From the NCBI GenBank assembly GCA_038203955.1, contig JBBRDK010000002.1:1-64000 (forward strand): DNA of 64,000 bases. Direction: 5' to 3'. This DNA is from JALYUA01 sp038203955. Its GTDB lineage: Bacteria > Acidobacteriota > Thermoanaerobaculia > UBA5066 > Gp7-AA6. Below the pieces are notes generated by a model. That model was given only the letters and a program-made list of their open reading frames with translations. It had not been told where the DNA came from and searched no databases. Position numbers and translations under genes: made by a program. This document shows positions 51,957 to 60,112 of this stretch, one piece after another. Each line of letters opens with the position of its first letter. Position 1 is the first letter of the stretch.

Positions 51957-52397
51957 ATGGCTCAGGCGCATCCCCAGAACTACAAGAATCACCGGCGGTT
52001 CATCCCGATCTACCACCTCGTGGCGTTCGGAATTCTCGCGATCAACGCGATCTACGCGCTCGTCCGTCTGGTTCGGGTTCCATCCTGGGAATCCGGCCTC
52101 TCTCTCGCGGTCGCCTTTGCGCTGCTCTGTCTCTTCTTCTTCTCGAGAGTCTTCGCCTTGACCGTTCAGGATCGGGTGATCCGCCTCGAGATGCGGCAGC
52201 GGCTCACCGCGATTCTTCCGGCGGACCTGCGCGGGCGGATCGAAGAGCTGAACCGGGACCAGCTCGTCGCGCTCCGTTTCGCGGGCGACGGTGAGATGTC
52301 CGACCTCGTTCGGGAGGTCTTGACGAACAAGATCGTCAACCGCGATGAGATCAAGAAGCGGATCAAGGACTGGCAGGCCGACTACTTCAGGTGCTGA
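51957..52397 (+). CDS. DUF6526 family membrane protein
   Basis: A 146-residue protein starting MAQAHPQNYKNHRRFIPIYH, which fits DUF6526. Two adjacent hydrophobic helices (about 22-40 and 50-68) precede a cytoplasmic helical tail with RVIRLEMRQRLTAILP and RDEIKKRIKDWQADYF. Function is unknown. It follows the secreted protein by 69 bases, with an 8-base CTCTGACC repeat between them. The stop is followed at once by a pure heptad array. Confidence 0.78.
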   Translation: MAQAHPQNYKNHRRFIPIYHLVAFGILAINAIYALVRLVRVPSWESGLSLAVAFALLCLFFFSRVFALTVQDRVIRLEMRQRLTAILPADLRGRIEELNRDQLVALRFAGDGEMSDLVREVLTNKIVNRDEIKKRIKDWQADYFRC

Positions 52398-52401
52398 GGA
52401 G

Positions 52402-52450
52402 CTCTCAGCTCTCAGCTCTCAGCTCTCAGCTCTCAGCTCTCAGCTCTCAG
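52402..52450 (+). repeat. Perfect heptad array, CTCTCAG x7
   Basis: Seven identical CTCTCAG units without a single substitution, the purest array in the window and therefore probably the youngest. It lies between convergent genes, and the stop codon of the minus-strand gene (52447-52449) is in the last unit. Confidence 0.97.
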
Positions 52451-53145
52451 CTCTCAGTCCTGAGTCCCCTGGTCTCCGCCTTCTTCCAGATCGCCATCTC
52501 GCGGCACAGCCACGTGCCGGCGATCACCGCAGCGGCCCAGATGACGAAAGACAGCCCACGCGTCAACGCGGCGAGACCGCGGTCCCAGTCGAGGAGTCCG
52601 ACCCGCGACAGCATCCAGTTCCAGTCGTGGATGGGATCCGGGACGAACCCCACGAGGGGAAGCTCCTGCGCCCGCGCGTCGCCGACGTACGCCGCGAGCC
52701 CGGACAGGGACGAGGCGAGCCACGCGGCCGCGACCGTGATGCCGAACCAGTCCCGCTGACGCGCGAGCATCCATCCCGCCGCGACCGGCGCCGCCACCTG
52801 CGCCAGGCTTCCGCCCGCGATCGAGGGCCACTGCCCCGCCCAGGCGAGGACCAGGTGGCCGAGCTCGTGGAATCCGAGAGTGATTCCCCCGAAGAGGTCC
52901 GTCGAGAGCGGGTCGCGCAGCCGGCGAAGACCGGACCAGGCGAAGTAGACGACGAGGGGCGCTCGCCAGAGCCACGACCGGCCGGCGCACCATTCCCGGG
53001 CCTGCGCCTTCCAGGCGGAGAGCCGGGAGGACACGGACGCGGAGTCGATCACCGGCGGGGGGGAGGCGGGCCGAGGCGGCGATTTCCCGGCCTCGCGCGC
53101 CGTCGAGGGCGGGCGCGTCGAGGGAGGCGGGACGAACACTCCCAA
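52447..53145 (-). CDS. Membrane protein with HExxH zinc-protease motif
   Basis: A 232-residue protein from TTG 53145 (GTG 53139 is also possible). A Pro/Ser-rich N-terminus is followed by four or five hydrophobic segments. The second, GITLGFHELGHLVLAWAG, contains HELGH, the HExxH pattern of M50-like intramembrane metalloproteases. A later HDWNWM may supply another ligand. The protein is short for M50, and the third ligand is not obvious, so activity is uncertain. It lies at the end of the acyl-CoA dehydrogenase-meaB-mce group. Its last residues are encoded by a heptad array. Confidence 0.7.
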   Translation of the reverse strand: MGVFVPPPSTRPPSTAREAGKSPPRPASPPPVIDSASVSSRLSAWKAQAREWCAGRSWLWRAPLVVYFAWSGLRRLRDPLSTDLFGGITLGFHELGHLVLAWAGQWPSIAGGSLAQVAAPVAAGWMLARQRDWFGITVAAAWLASSLSGLAAYVGDARAQELPLVGFVPDPIHDWNWMLSRVGLLDWDRGLAALTRGLSFVIWAAAVIAGTWLCREMAIWKKAETRGLRTES

Positions 53146-53160
53146 TGGGCGCTCGCTCCG

Positions 53161-53487
53161 TCAGGACCCTTCGAGCGTATCCGGGACCGGAGTCAGGTGG
53201 TAGCGGGCATCCTCCCCGACCGCACGCTGGAACCGGTCCGCGAACGACGGGAGCTCTCCGGCCGGCTCGTCCGCGAAGATCCGCTCGACGCGGTGCAGCG
53301 GGAAGAACACGGTCGCGGGAAAAAACGTGAGCGGCTCCTTGTGCGCGAGCTCTCTCACCCACCCCTCGAACCCTTCGAGCGAGAGCCCCCGGACGATGAC
53401 GCCGGTCGCGTCTCTCTCCCGCAGAAGTCCCCAGAACTTCTCGCGCGGGTTGACCAGGGCGACCAGGACGAAGTCGCCCGGCTTCAT
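53161..53487 (-). CDS. Small conserved-looking hypothetical protein between mce and the HELGH gene
   Basis: 108 residues, cytoplasmic. It opens with MKPGDFVLVALVNPREKFWG, then a beta-strand-rich core (DATGVIVRGLSLEGFEGWV), FFPATVFFPLHRVERI and a helical end. The composition and the ATGA overlap with mce indicate a genuine gene translated with the epimerase. No known family is recognised. A role linked to methylmalonyl-CoA metabolism is possible only by position. Confidence 0.75.
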   Translation of the reverse strand: MKPGDFVLVALVNPREKFWGLLRERDATGVIVRGLSLEGFEGWVRELAHKEPLTFFPATVFFPLHRVERIFADEPAGELPSFADRFQRAVGEDARYHLTPVPDTLEGS

Positions 53488-53891
53488 GGCGCCGCCGCCT
53501 GCGACAACTCGATCAAGAGGCCGTGGCCGGCATCCGGATGGAGGAACGCGATCTTCTTTCCGTCGGCTCCGGCCACGGCGGCGCGGTGCAGGAGACGGAA
53601 ACCCCGGGAGGCGAGATCTTCGAGCGCCTTCTCGATGTCGTCGACGGAGAAGCACACGTGGTGGACCCCCGGCCCGCGCTTCACGAGGAACTTCGCGACC
53701 GGCGAATCCTCCGCCGTGGGCTCGAGCAGCTCGATCCGGCTCTCCCCGACCGGGAGAAACGCCGTCCGCACTTTCTGCGACGGCAACTCCTCGCGGTACG
53801 CGACTTCGAGGCCGAGCGCGGCGTAGATGTCGAGCGTGTCGTCGATCGAGACGACCGCCACACCGATGTGGTCGATCCTGTAGGCGGACAT
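53484..53891 (-). CDS. mce: Methylmalonyl-CoA epimerase
   Basis: A 135-residue vicinal-oxygen-chelate protein that interconverts the two methylmalonyl-CoA epimers in propionate metabolism. RIDHIGVAVVSIDDTL, SRIELLEPT, GVHHVCFSVDDIEKAL and LLIELSQ carry the metal-binding His and Glu residues in the expected order. The length is standard. It overlaps the small downstream gene by four bases. Confidence 0.95.
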   Translation of the reverse strand: MSAYRIDHIGVAVVSIDDTLDIYAALGLEVAYREELPSQKVRTAFLPVGESRIELLEPTAEDSPVAKFLVKRGPGVHHVCFSVDDIEKALEDLASRGFRLLHRAAVAGADGKKIAFLHPDAGHGLLIELSQAAAP

Positions 53892-53898
53892 GGAAAAG

Positions 53899-53929
53899 AA
53901 GTTATCAGTTGTCAGTTTTCAGTTTTCAG
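53899..53929 (+). repeat. Heptad repeat array, CAGTTNT type
   Basis: CAGTTGT, CAGTTTT, CAGTTTT, CAGAACC in register. It lies in the 27-base gap between mce and meaB and includes the meaB stop codon (TGA, 53919-53921). Confidence 0.9.
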
Positions 53930-54902
53930 AACCACGCCTGCGAACGACTTCGCCGAAGAGGCGCGCCGAGGCGGCGTGAGGATCTTCCTGGCGGGCCGCG
54001 ACGCGCGCCACCGCCTCTGCCAGGCTGCCGCCGGCGCGCGAGGGCGTCTCGACCTCCCGCCGAAACCGCTCGTCGAGAACGGCTAAGAGACGCGCCCGCG
54101 CGCGGCGCTGCGCCCGCCTCTCGCCTTCTCCTCCCGAGCGGAGGTGTTCGGCGTGGCGCTCGAACGCGTCGAGCGCTTCAGGAACTCCGGCGGCCGAGGG
54201 GGCGACCGTCCGGATGATCGGAGGGCGCCAGCCGGAAACGGGGGAGAGGTCGAGCATCATCGAGAGCTCCGTCTCGGTGCGGGAAGCCCCCTCGCGGTCG
54301 GCCTTGTTGACGACGAAGACGTCCGCGATCTCGAGAATCCCGGCCTTGATCGCCTGGATGTCGTCTCCGAGCCCCGGCACGAGGACGACGGCGACGGTCT
54401 CCGCCGCTTTCACGATGTCGACCTCGCCCTGCCCGACTCCGACGGTCTCGAGGATCACGACGTCGTAGCCGGCCGCATCCAGGACGTCGGCGGCGTCCCA
54501 GGTGGCTCGCGCGAGCCCTCCGAGCGCACCGCGCGTCGCCATCGACCGGATGAAAACTCCCGGGTCCGTGTAGATCTCCGCCATGCGGATGCGATCTCCG
54601 AGGATCGCGCCTCCCGTGTACGGCGACGAGGGATCGACGGCGATGATGCCGACCCGGCGGCCGCCGGCGCGGTAGGCCTGAGCCAGCCGCTGCACCAGGG
54701 TCGACTTTCCGGCTCCGGGCGGTCCCGTGATCCCGAGAGTGCGCGCGCGCCCCGTGTGCGGGAAGAGCGCGGCAAGAAGATCGGGGGCGCCTCCGTCGCG
54801 CTCGAGCGCGGAGATCGCGCGCCCGATCGCGCGGGGGTTTCCGGCGAGGACCCCTTCCCCGATCTCGGGAATTCCCGGACGCACACGCGAGCGGGCGGTC
54901 AA
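53919..54902 (-). CDS. meaB: Methylmalonyl Co-A mutase-associated GTPase MeaB
   Basis: A 327-residue SIMIBI-class GTPase (ArgK/MeaB) that protects and loads adenosylcobalamin-dependent methylmalonyl-CoA mutase. P-loop GPPGAGKST at about residue 56; AVDPSSPYTGGAILGDRIRM, ETVGVGQGEVDI and NKADREG are all in place. It is followed by mce and preceded by an acyl-CoA dehydrogenase. The mutase itself is not in the window. The last residues (SEN) and stop come from a heptad array. Confidence 0.95.
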   Translation of the reverse strand: MTARSRVRPGIPEIGEGVLAGNPRAIGRAISALERDGGAPDLLAALFPHTGRARTLGITGPPGAGKSTLVQRLAQAYRAGGRRVGIIAVDPSSPYTGGAILGDRIRMAEIYTDPGVFIRSMATRGALGGLARATWDAADVLDAAGYDVVILETVGVGQGEVDIVKAAETVAVVLVPGLGDDIQAIKAGILEIADVFVVNKADREGASRTETELSMMLDLSPVSGWRPPIIRTVAPSAAGVPEALDAFERHAEHLRSGGEGERRAQRRARARLLAVLDERFRREVETPSRAGGSLAEAVARVAARQEDPHAASARLFGEVVRRRGSEN

Positions 54903-54909
54903 AACGGGA

Positions 54910-56052
54910 TCAGGAACCGAGGAGGCTGCGCGCGATCACGAGCCGCTGTATCTCGCTCGTCCCCTCGCCGATCGTGCAGAGCTTCACGTCGCGGTAGAAT
55001 TTCTCGACCGGGTAGTCCTTGATGAAGCCGTAGCCTCCATGGATCTGGATGGCCTTCTCGGTGGCGCGCACGGCGACTTCCGAGGCGTAGAGCTTCGCCT
55101 GGGCGGAGAAGCGCGTCACCTCCTCGCCCGAATCCTTCGCTGCGGCCGCCCGCATCGTCAGGAGCCGCGCCGCGTCGATCTCCGTCGCCATGTCCGCGAG
55201 ATAGAACTGGATCGCCTCGAATTCGGAAATCGGGCGGCCGAACTGGCGGCGCTGCTGCGCGTACCGGAGGGACGCCTCGTAGGCCCCGCGGGCGATTCCG
55301 ATCGAGAGCGCCGCGATCGAGATCCTTCCGCCGTCCAAGACCTTCATCGAGTCCACGAACCCGCTGCCCTCTTTTCCGAGCAGGTTCTCCGCGGGAATGC
55401 GGCAGTCCTCCATGACGAGCGTGCACGTGTCCGAAGCGCGCATGCCGAGCTTGTTTTCCTTCTTGCCGACCCGGATTCCCGGATTGTCGAGCTCGACGAT
55501 GAAGGCGGAGATCCCGTGCTTGCCCGCCGGGCGGTCGGTCACCGCCATGAGAACCGCGACGCGCGCCACCGACGCGTTCGTGATGAAGTTCTTCGACCCG
55601 TTCAGCACCCAGTCGTTGCCGTCGCGAACGGCGGTCGTCTTCGTCCCGCTCGCGTCGGACCCCGCCTCGGGCTCCGTGAGCCCCCATGCCGCGAGCCACT
55701 CCCCCGACGCCAGCTTCGGAATGTAGCGGCGCCGCTGGGCCTCGCTGCCGAATTGAAAGATGTGATTCGACCCGAGCGAATTGTGGGCGGCCAGAGACAG
55801 GGCGATCGAGGCGTCCACGGCTGCAAGCTCCTCGACGATCGCGGCGTAGTCGCCGTACGAGAGGGCCGAGCCTCCGTACTCTTCCGGGAAGAGCACGCCC
55901 AGGAATCCGAGCTCACCCAGCTGCCGGAAGACGTCGAGGGGAAAATGCTGCGTCTCGTCCCACTCCATGACATGGGGCCGGATCTCCGCATCGGCGAACT
56001 CGCGGACCGACTGGAGAATGGCGTCCCGCTCGGCAACCTGGGTCGTCGTCAT
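54910..56052 (-). CDS. Acyl-CoA dehydrogenase
   Basis: A 380-residue flavoenzyme. The FAD and substrate motifs WGLTEPEAGSDA, ITNASVA, the QIHGGYGFIKDYPVEKFYRD segment and TIGEGTSEIQRLVIAR are present. The Glu in GEGTSE corresponds to the catalytic base of short- and branched-chain enzymes. The position next to meaB and mce suggests oxidation of branched-chain or short acyl-CoA feeding propionyl-CoA. Chain-length specificity cannot be read directly. It heads the operon; ATG 56052. Confidence 0.93.
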   Translation of the reverse strand: MTTTQVAERDAILQSVREFADAEIRPHVMEWDETQHFPLDVFRQLGELGFLGVLFPEEYGGSALSYGDYAAIVEELAAVDASIALSLAAHNSLGSNHIFQFGSEAQRRRYIPKLASGEWLAAWGLTEPEAGSDASGTKTTAVRDGNDWVLNGSKNFITNASVARVAVLMAVTDRPAGKHGISAFIVELDNPGIRVGKKENKLGMRASDTCTLVMEDCRIPAENLLGKEGSGFVDSMKVLDGGRISIAALSIGIARGAYEASLRYAQQRRQFGRPISEFEAIQFYLADMATEIDAARLLTMRAAAAKDSGEEVTRFSAQAKLYASEVAVRATEKAIQIHGGYGFIKDYPVEKFYRDVKLCTIGEGTSEIQRLVIARSLLGS

Positions 56053-56236
56053 TTCCCTATTCTAAACGGCGGGACCCGCTTTCGGGACGCAACCCCCGGC
56101 CTCCCCGCGCGGCCCCGGAAAAAGCCCTCTTGAATGCTTGCGTCCGAAACATTCTTGTGGGACGTTGCGGGCACAGGCGCCCCGGGGCAGGGCGCAATCG
56201 CGTGAGGGTGTTCTAGAGCGAACCGAGGAGGTCGAT

Positions 56237-57757
56237 ATGTTTCCTGGGAAATCCCTGAGAATCGCGGTTTCGATCGCTGTCGCCCTCGCGTTCGGCGCGC
56301 TTCTGGCGCCGGCAGACGCGGCGGCGCAAACGGGCACGGTGCTCGCGACCGGCCTGAAGGCGCCGATGAAAATCTCGTTTACGCCCGCCGGCAACCTCCT
56401 CGTCTCCGAGGCGGGCACCGGGCCGAACACGGGCCGCCTCTCCCTCGTCAAGCGCGACGGAACCCGGACTACGATCCTGGACGGCCTGCCGTCCGGCCTT
56501 TCCGCCGTGGGAGGCAACGCGCCGTCGGGGCCCGCCGGCATCGAGCAGCTGGGAGACTCCTGGTTCCTGGCAATCGGCGCCGGCGACGAGAGCCTCCCCG
56601 GCGCGACGCCCGGCGTCGAGATCGCCAATCCGAACCCCGCCTCGCCGATCTTGAGCTCGGTCCTCAAGCTGCGTTTTAGCGCCTCGATCGACTCCACCTT
56701 CGGGAACTTCGTCATGACCCCGACGCAGCACGCCGCGTTGAAGGGCGGAAGCGCGCTCGTCATCAACAACCCCGCGGGCGAAAACCTCCACGTCTCGCTG
56801 CTAGTCGACTTTCCGGACCTGACCGGCCCGCGCTCCTCCAATCCGTTCGGAATCCTGGCGTTCGGAGGCCGCCTCTACGTCGTCGACGCGAGCCTGAACG
56901 CGATCCAGAACGTCGATCCCAACACGGGCGTCTACGTGACCGCCGCCACGTTCGCGCCGCTCTCGAATCCCTCGCCCCCGCCCCCCGTCGTGGACGCGGT
57001 GCCGGACAGCATCCGGACCACGAACGGCCAGTTCCTGGTCTCCTTCCTCACGGGATTCCCCTTCGCGCCCGGCCGCGCGGAAGTCCGGCTCGTGGATCCG
57101 GCGACGGGAGCCAGCACGGCGCTTCTGACCGGTCTGAACTCGGCGATCGACGTCCTGCCCGTGGTGGGCGGCGCCAACGAGTATCTCGCGCTCGAGTTCA
57201 GCGTGAATCAGTCGGCCAATGCGCCCGGACGGCTCCTCCTGTTCAATCCCGCCTCGGCGCCTCCGACCGTCGTGGCGTCGGATCTCATCACGCCAACGAA
57301 CATGGCGTTCGATCGCACGAGCCGCGAGCTCTTCGTGACGGAATTCGGGCCGGGGCGCATCCGCAGGCTCACCCTGGGCGGCGTGATTCCTGCGCTCCCG
57401 TGCGGCCTCGGGTCGACCACCCTGTGCCTCGGCGGCGGACGGTTCCAGGTCCAGGCGGCCTGGAGGAGCGGCCAGGCGTCCGGGGTGGGCATTCCGGTCG
57501 CCCTGACGGACACGACCGGGCACTTCTGGTTCTTCAGCGCCGACAACGTGGAAGTGTTCGTGAAGGTCGTGCGAGGCTGCGCATTCAACTCCAAGTTCTG
57601 GGTCTTCGCGGGCGGGATGACGAACGTGGAGGTCACCCTGACGGTCACCGACACGCAAACGGGCGTCGTCAGGACGTACGTGAATCCGCTCAACACGCCC
57701 TTCGCGCCGATCCAGGACACGAACGCGTTCGGCGGGTGCCCGTTTAACTTCCCGTAG
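56237..57757 (+). CDS. ScyD/ScyE-like secreted protein with an extra C-terminal domain
   Basis: 506 residues. A signal peptide ends near ADAAAQ at about residue 33. Residues 35-390 form an NHL/SMP-30-like propeller of the ScyD/ScyE type (GLKAPMKISFTPAGNLLVSE, GPAGIEQLGDSWFLAIGAG, NPFGILAFGGRLYVVDA, TPTNMAFDRTSRELFVTEFG). A C-terminal ~110-residue beta domain starts at about 395 with CLGGGRFQVQAAWRSG and contains GHFWFFSADNVEVFVKVVRG, FWVFAGGMTNVEV and CPF near the end. Two Cys pairs suit an exported fold. GAGGAGGT lies before ATG 56237. Confidence 0.82.
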   Translation: MFPGKSLRIAVSIAVALAFGALLAPADAAAQTGTVLATGLKAPMKISFTPAGNLLVSEAGTGPNTGRLSLVKRDGTRTTILDGLPSGLSAVGGNAPSGPAGIEQLGDSWFLAIGAGDESLPGATPGVEIANPNPASPILSSVLKLRFSASIDSTFGNFVMTPTQHAALKGGSALVINNPAGENLHVSLLVDFPDLTGPRSSNPFGILAFGGRLYVVDASLNAIQNVDPNTGVYVTAATFAPLSNPSPPPPVVDAVPDSIRTTNGQFLVSFLTGFPFAPGRAEVRLVDPATGASTALLTGLNSAIDVLPVVGGANEYLALEFSVNQSANAPGRLLLFNPASAPPTVVASDLITPTNMAFDRTSRELFVTEFGPGRIRRLTLGGVIPALPCGLGSTTLCLGGGRFQVQAAWRSGQASGVGIPVALTDTTGHFWFFSADNVEVFVKVVRGCAFNSKFWVFAGGMTNVEVTLTVTDTQTGVVRTYVNPLNTPFAPIQDTNAFGGCPFNFP

Positions 57758-57782
57758 TCCCGCGCCGGAAGAGGGCCGCGCT

Positions 57783-57820
57783 GGACGATCGACGGATCGA
57801 CGGATCGACGGATCGAGGGA
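57783..57820 (+). repeat. Octamer tandem repeat GATCGACG
   Basis: Three GATCGACG units and degenerate flanking ones lie between the convergent ScyD-like and SpoIID-like genes. Here the period is 8 rather than 7 bases, as it is for CTCTGACC near 51886. Confidence 0.85.
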
Positions 57821-57824
57821 TCGT

Positions 57825-60107
57825 CTAGCGCGTCGAGGGGGGCGCCGCGGAGAGGGTCGACGCCGGGACGATCTGGATGCCGGTGTAGTAGTGCGTCAGG
57901 ATGCGGTCGTAGCTCGCGCCCGCGAGGGCCATGCCGTACGCCCCGTTCTGACACATTCCCACCCCGTGGCCCCACCCGCGTCCGAGAAAGAGAAACTCGG
58001 TCTCCCCCTGCGGTCCGCGAACCCGCTGGACGGTGAAGAGGGCGTCGGGCATCTCGAGCGCCTGGCGCAGGTCGAACCGCTTCATCGTGGCCTCCGCGGC
58101 GTCGGTCACCACGCGGATCTCGATGACACGCCCGGACGCGCTCCGCCGAACGATCTGGATGTCGCGCACTTCGGCTCCGGCGACGCGCGCGGCCATGCGG
58201 CGAGCGAGCTCGCGGCCCGACACGCGCCGGACCCACTCCGTCCAGGAAGATTCGCGCTCGAAGGACGGACCCGCCGCATCGAGCTCCACCCAGAGCGCCA
58301 CGACGTCGGAGCCCCGCTTCCACCACCGGAGCCGGTCTCCCGACCTCAGCGTCAGGTTCGCGGCGGCCAGGAAGCGGTCGCCGACGCGCCGCGCGAGGGG
58401 AAGCTCGGGATCGACTGGCAACCCCAGCCGGCCTTCCGCGGTCTTGACCCACACGTTGGCGCCTTCGCGCCGGAGGAAGCGGCCCGACCCCTCGACCACG
58501 CCGGCGGCGCGCACGGCCGCCGACAGGAGGAGGCCCGCATACTCCTCTTCCGTCAGGTTGCGGTCGGGGGCGGGCAGCGATTCTCCGGCGCCGAATCGAA
58601 AGCGCAGGAGAAAGTCGTACGCCTCCCGCCCGGCTCCCCCGAGACGCCCGGAGACCGCCGGCGGCTCGGCGTAGTACCGCTCGTTCCCCGGCAGGAGGTG
58701 GGCCGCGCGGGCCGGCGCGAGCGCGAAGGCGCTCACGATCGAGGGATAGACGGCGGAGGGATGGAGCGTCGAAGGGGGCGCGCCTTCCACCGGCACTCCC
58801 GCCCAGCGCTGCGCCGTCTCGAGCGCGCCGGCTCGCGTCGCCCGCCGGCGGCCCGCGTGCTTCGTCAGGACGTAGCCGCGCCACTCTAGCCCGCTGCGGT
58901 CGCGGGCGGGCGACCGCCGGTCGAGAGCGGCGCCGGGAAGCTCGGTCGTCGCGAGCTCGCCGCACTCGACGGACACCAGGTAGGGCACCGGCGTCTCGCC
59001 GAAAACGTTCTCGACATCTTCGGTCCGGCCGCCGCACGTCGAGATGAAGAGCGCGTCGGCGAACCGCCCTCCCGAGGCGAGGGCAAGGCCGCGCGTCGCG
59101 TCGACCGCGGCGTTCGAGAGCGGGTCTTCGGCCGAGAGTCCCGAGTAGACCTGGCACTTCGGGGTGGCGCACAGGTCGTACCCTTCGCCCTCGAACTGTC
59201 CGCGGTGCGCCATCGCATACGTCCGCGCGGCGATCGACTGCGCCTTCAGGGCTTCGAGCTCGTCGAAACGCTTCGGCCCCATCTCCGCCGGAACGACCCC
59301 GTACAGGTACTCCTCGAGGTCCACGCGGTTGACCACGTTCAAGGTCCCGCGCGCGTTCACGAGAATCCGGAGACTCCCGCGGTAGGGCTTGCCGTCCCAC
59401 AGGACGGGCCCGTCGGCGCCGTCGGAGTAGACCGCGACCGGCGAGGGAAGACGCCGCGCGACACCGTCTTCGGCGGCCACCAGGATCGCCCCCGCCGCGC
59501 CGGCGGCGGCAGCCGCGCTGCCCTCCACGGGGAGAGCGTCCTGCCCCGTGGCGCGCAGCGTCGCCGCAAAGGCCTCGGCCCCCGCGCGATCCGGGAAGCT
59601 TCCGAGCAGCGCGCGATAAACGCCGCGATCCGCCGAAAACGCAACCGTGCCGGGCGTCGAGAATTCCCGCGCGAGCCGGTCGACCAGTTGCCGGGCGGGC
59701 TCCTCCTGCGAGAAGGCGCCGGCCTGCACCTGGAAGGAAACGGCCCGGCGGCCCTCGGGCCGGAGGCGCAGCGGTCCCCGGAGGATCTCGGCGCGCCCGG
59801 CGGCGGCCACGAGCCAGCGGCGGCCCGGGGGTCCGTAGACGAGCTCGGGAAGGTCGCTCTTCAACCCCACTCCGAACAGCACGCCGGACGGCGCCACGTC
59901 TGCCGGTGCGGCGAGCGGCGGCGGCGACTTCGAGCCGCGAGGGGGGGCCGGGGCCGGCGTCGGAGAAACGGCCGCCGGGGGCGCGGAGGCGCCGGGCGGC
60001 GACACGGGGCGCGGCGCCGGCACGGAGCGCGCGCACGCGGATGCGAGACAGAGGGCCGCGAAGACCGCGCGAAAAAAGGAGGCGGGCGCCAGAGCCCGCG
60101 GGAGCAT
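57825..60107 (-). CDS. SpoIID domain protein with SPOR repeat, probable lipoprotein
   Basis: 760 residues. A signal peptide ends in LASAC, so Cys25 may be lipidated. A Pro/Ala-rich linker is followed by a SPOR domain (about 120-195: VSFQVQAGAFSQEEPARQL and YRALLGSFPDRAGAEAFAATL), which binds denuded peptidoglycan. The SpoIID part follows with NVVNRVDLEEYLYGVVPAEM, ISTCGGRTEDVENVF and the terminal GRGWGHGVGMCQNGAYGMA; the family includes glycan-cleaving lytic transglycosylases. An insertion of about 300 residues separates the halves. ATG 60107 follows the DnaC-like stop by five bases. Confidence 0.88.
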   Translation of the reverse strand: MLPRALAPASFFRAVFAALCLASACARSVPAPRPVSPPGASAPPAAVSPTPAPAPPRGSKSPPPLAAPADVAPSGVLFGVGLKSDLPELVYGPPGRRWLVAAAGRAEILRGPLRLRPEGRRAVSFQVQAGAFSQEEPARQLVDRLAREFSTPGTVAFSADRGVYRALLGSFPDRAGAEAFAATLRATGQDALPVEGSAAAAAGAAGAILVAAEDGVARRLPSPVAVYSDGADGPVLWDGKPYRGSLRILVNARGTLNVVNRVDLEEYLYGVVPAEMGPKRFDELEALKAQSIAARTYAMAHRGQFEGEGYDLCATPKCQVYSGLSAEDPLSNAAVDATRGLALASGGRFADALFISTCGGRTEDVENVFGETPVPYLVSVECGELATTELPGAALDRRSPARDRSGLEWRGYVLTKHAGRRRATRAGALETAQRWAGVPVEGAPPSTLHPSAVYPSIVSAFALAPARAAHLLPGNERYYAEPPAVSGRLGGAGREAYDFLLRFRFGAGESLPAPDRNLTEEEYAGLLLSAAVRAAGVVEGSGRFLRREGANVWVKTAEGRLGLPVDPELPLARRVGDRFLAAANLTLRSGDRLRWWKRGSDVVALWVELDAAGPSFERESSWTEWVRRVSGRELARRMAARVAGAEVRDIQIVRRSASGRVIEIRVVTDAAEATMKRFDLRQALEMPDALFTVQRVRGPQGETEFLFLGRGWGHGVGMCQNGAYGMALAGASYDRILTHYYTGIQIVPASTLSAAPPSTR

Positions 60108-60112
60108 CGGTC

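Noticed and set aside
52402..52450. CRISPR-like repeat array
   Set aside because: The unit is only 7 bases with no spacers, and there are no cas genes.
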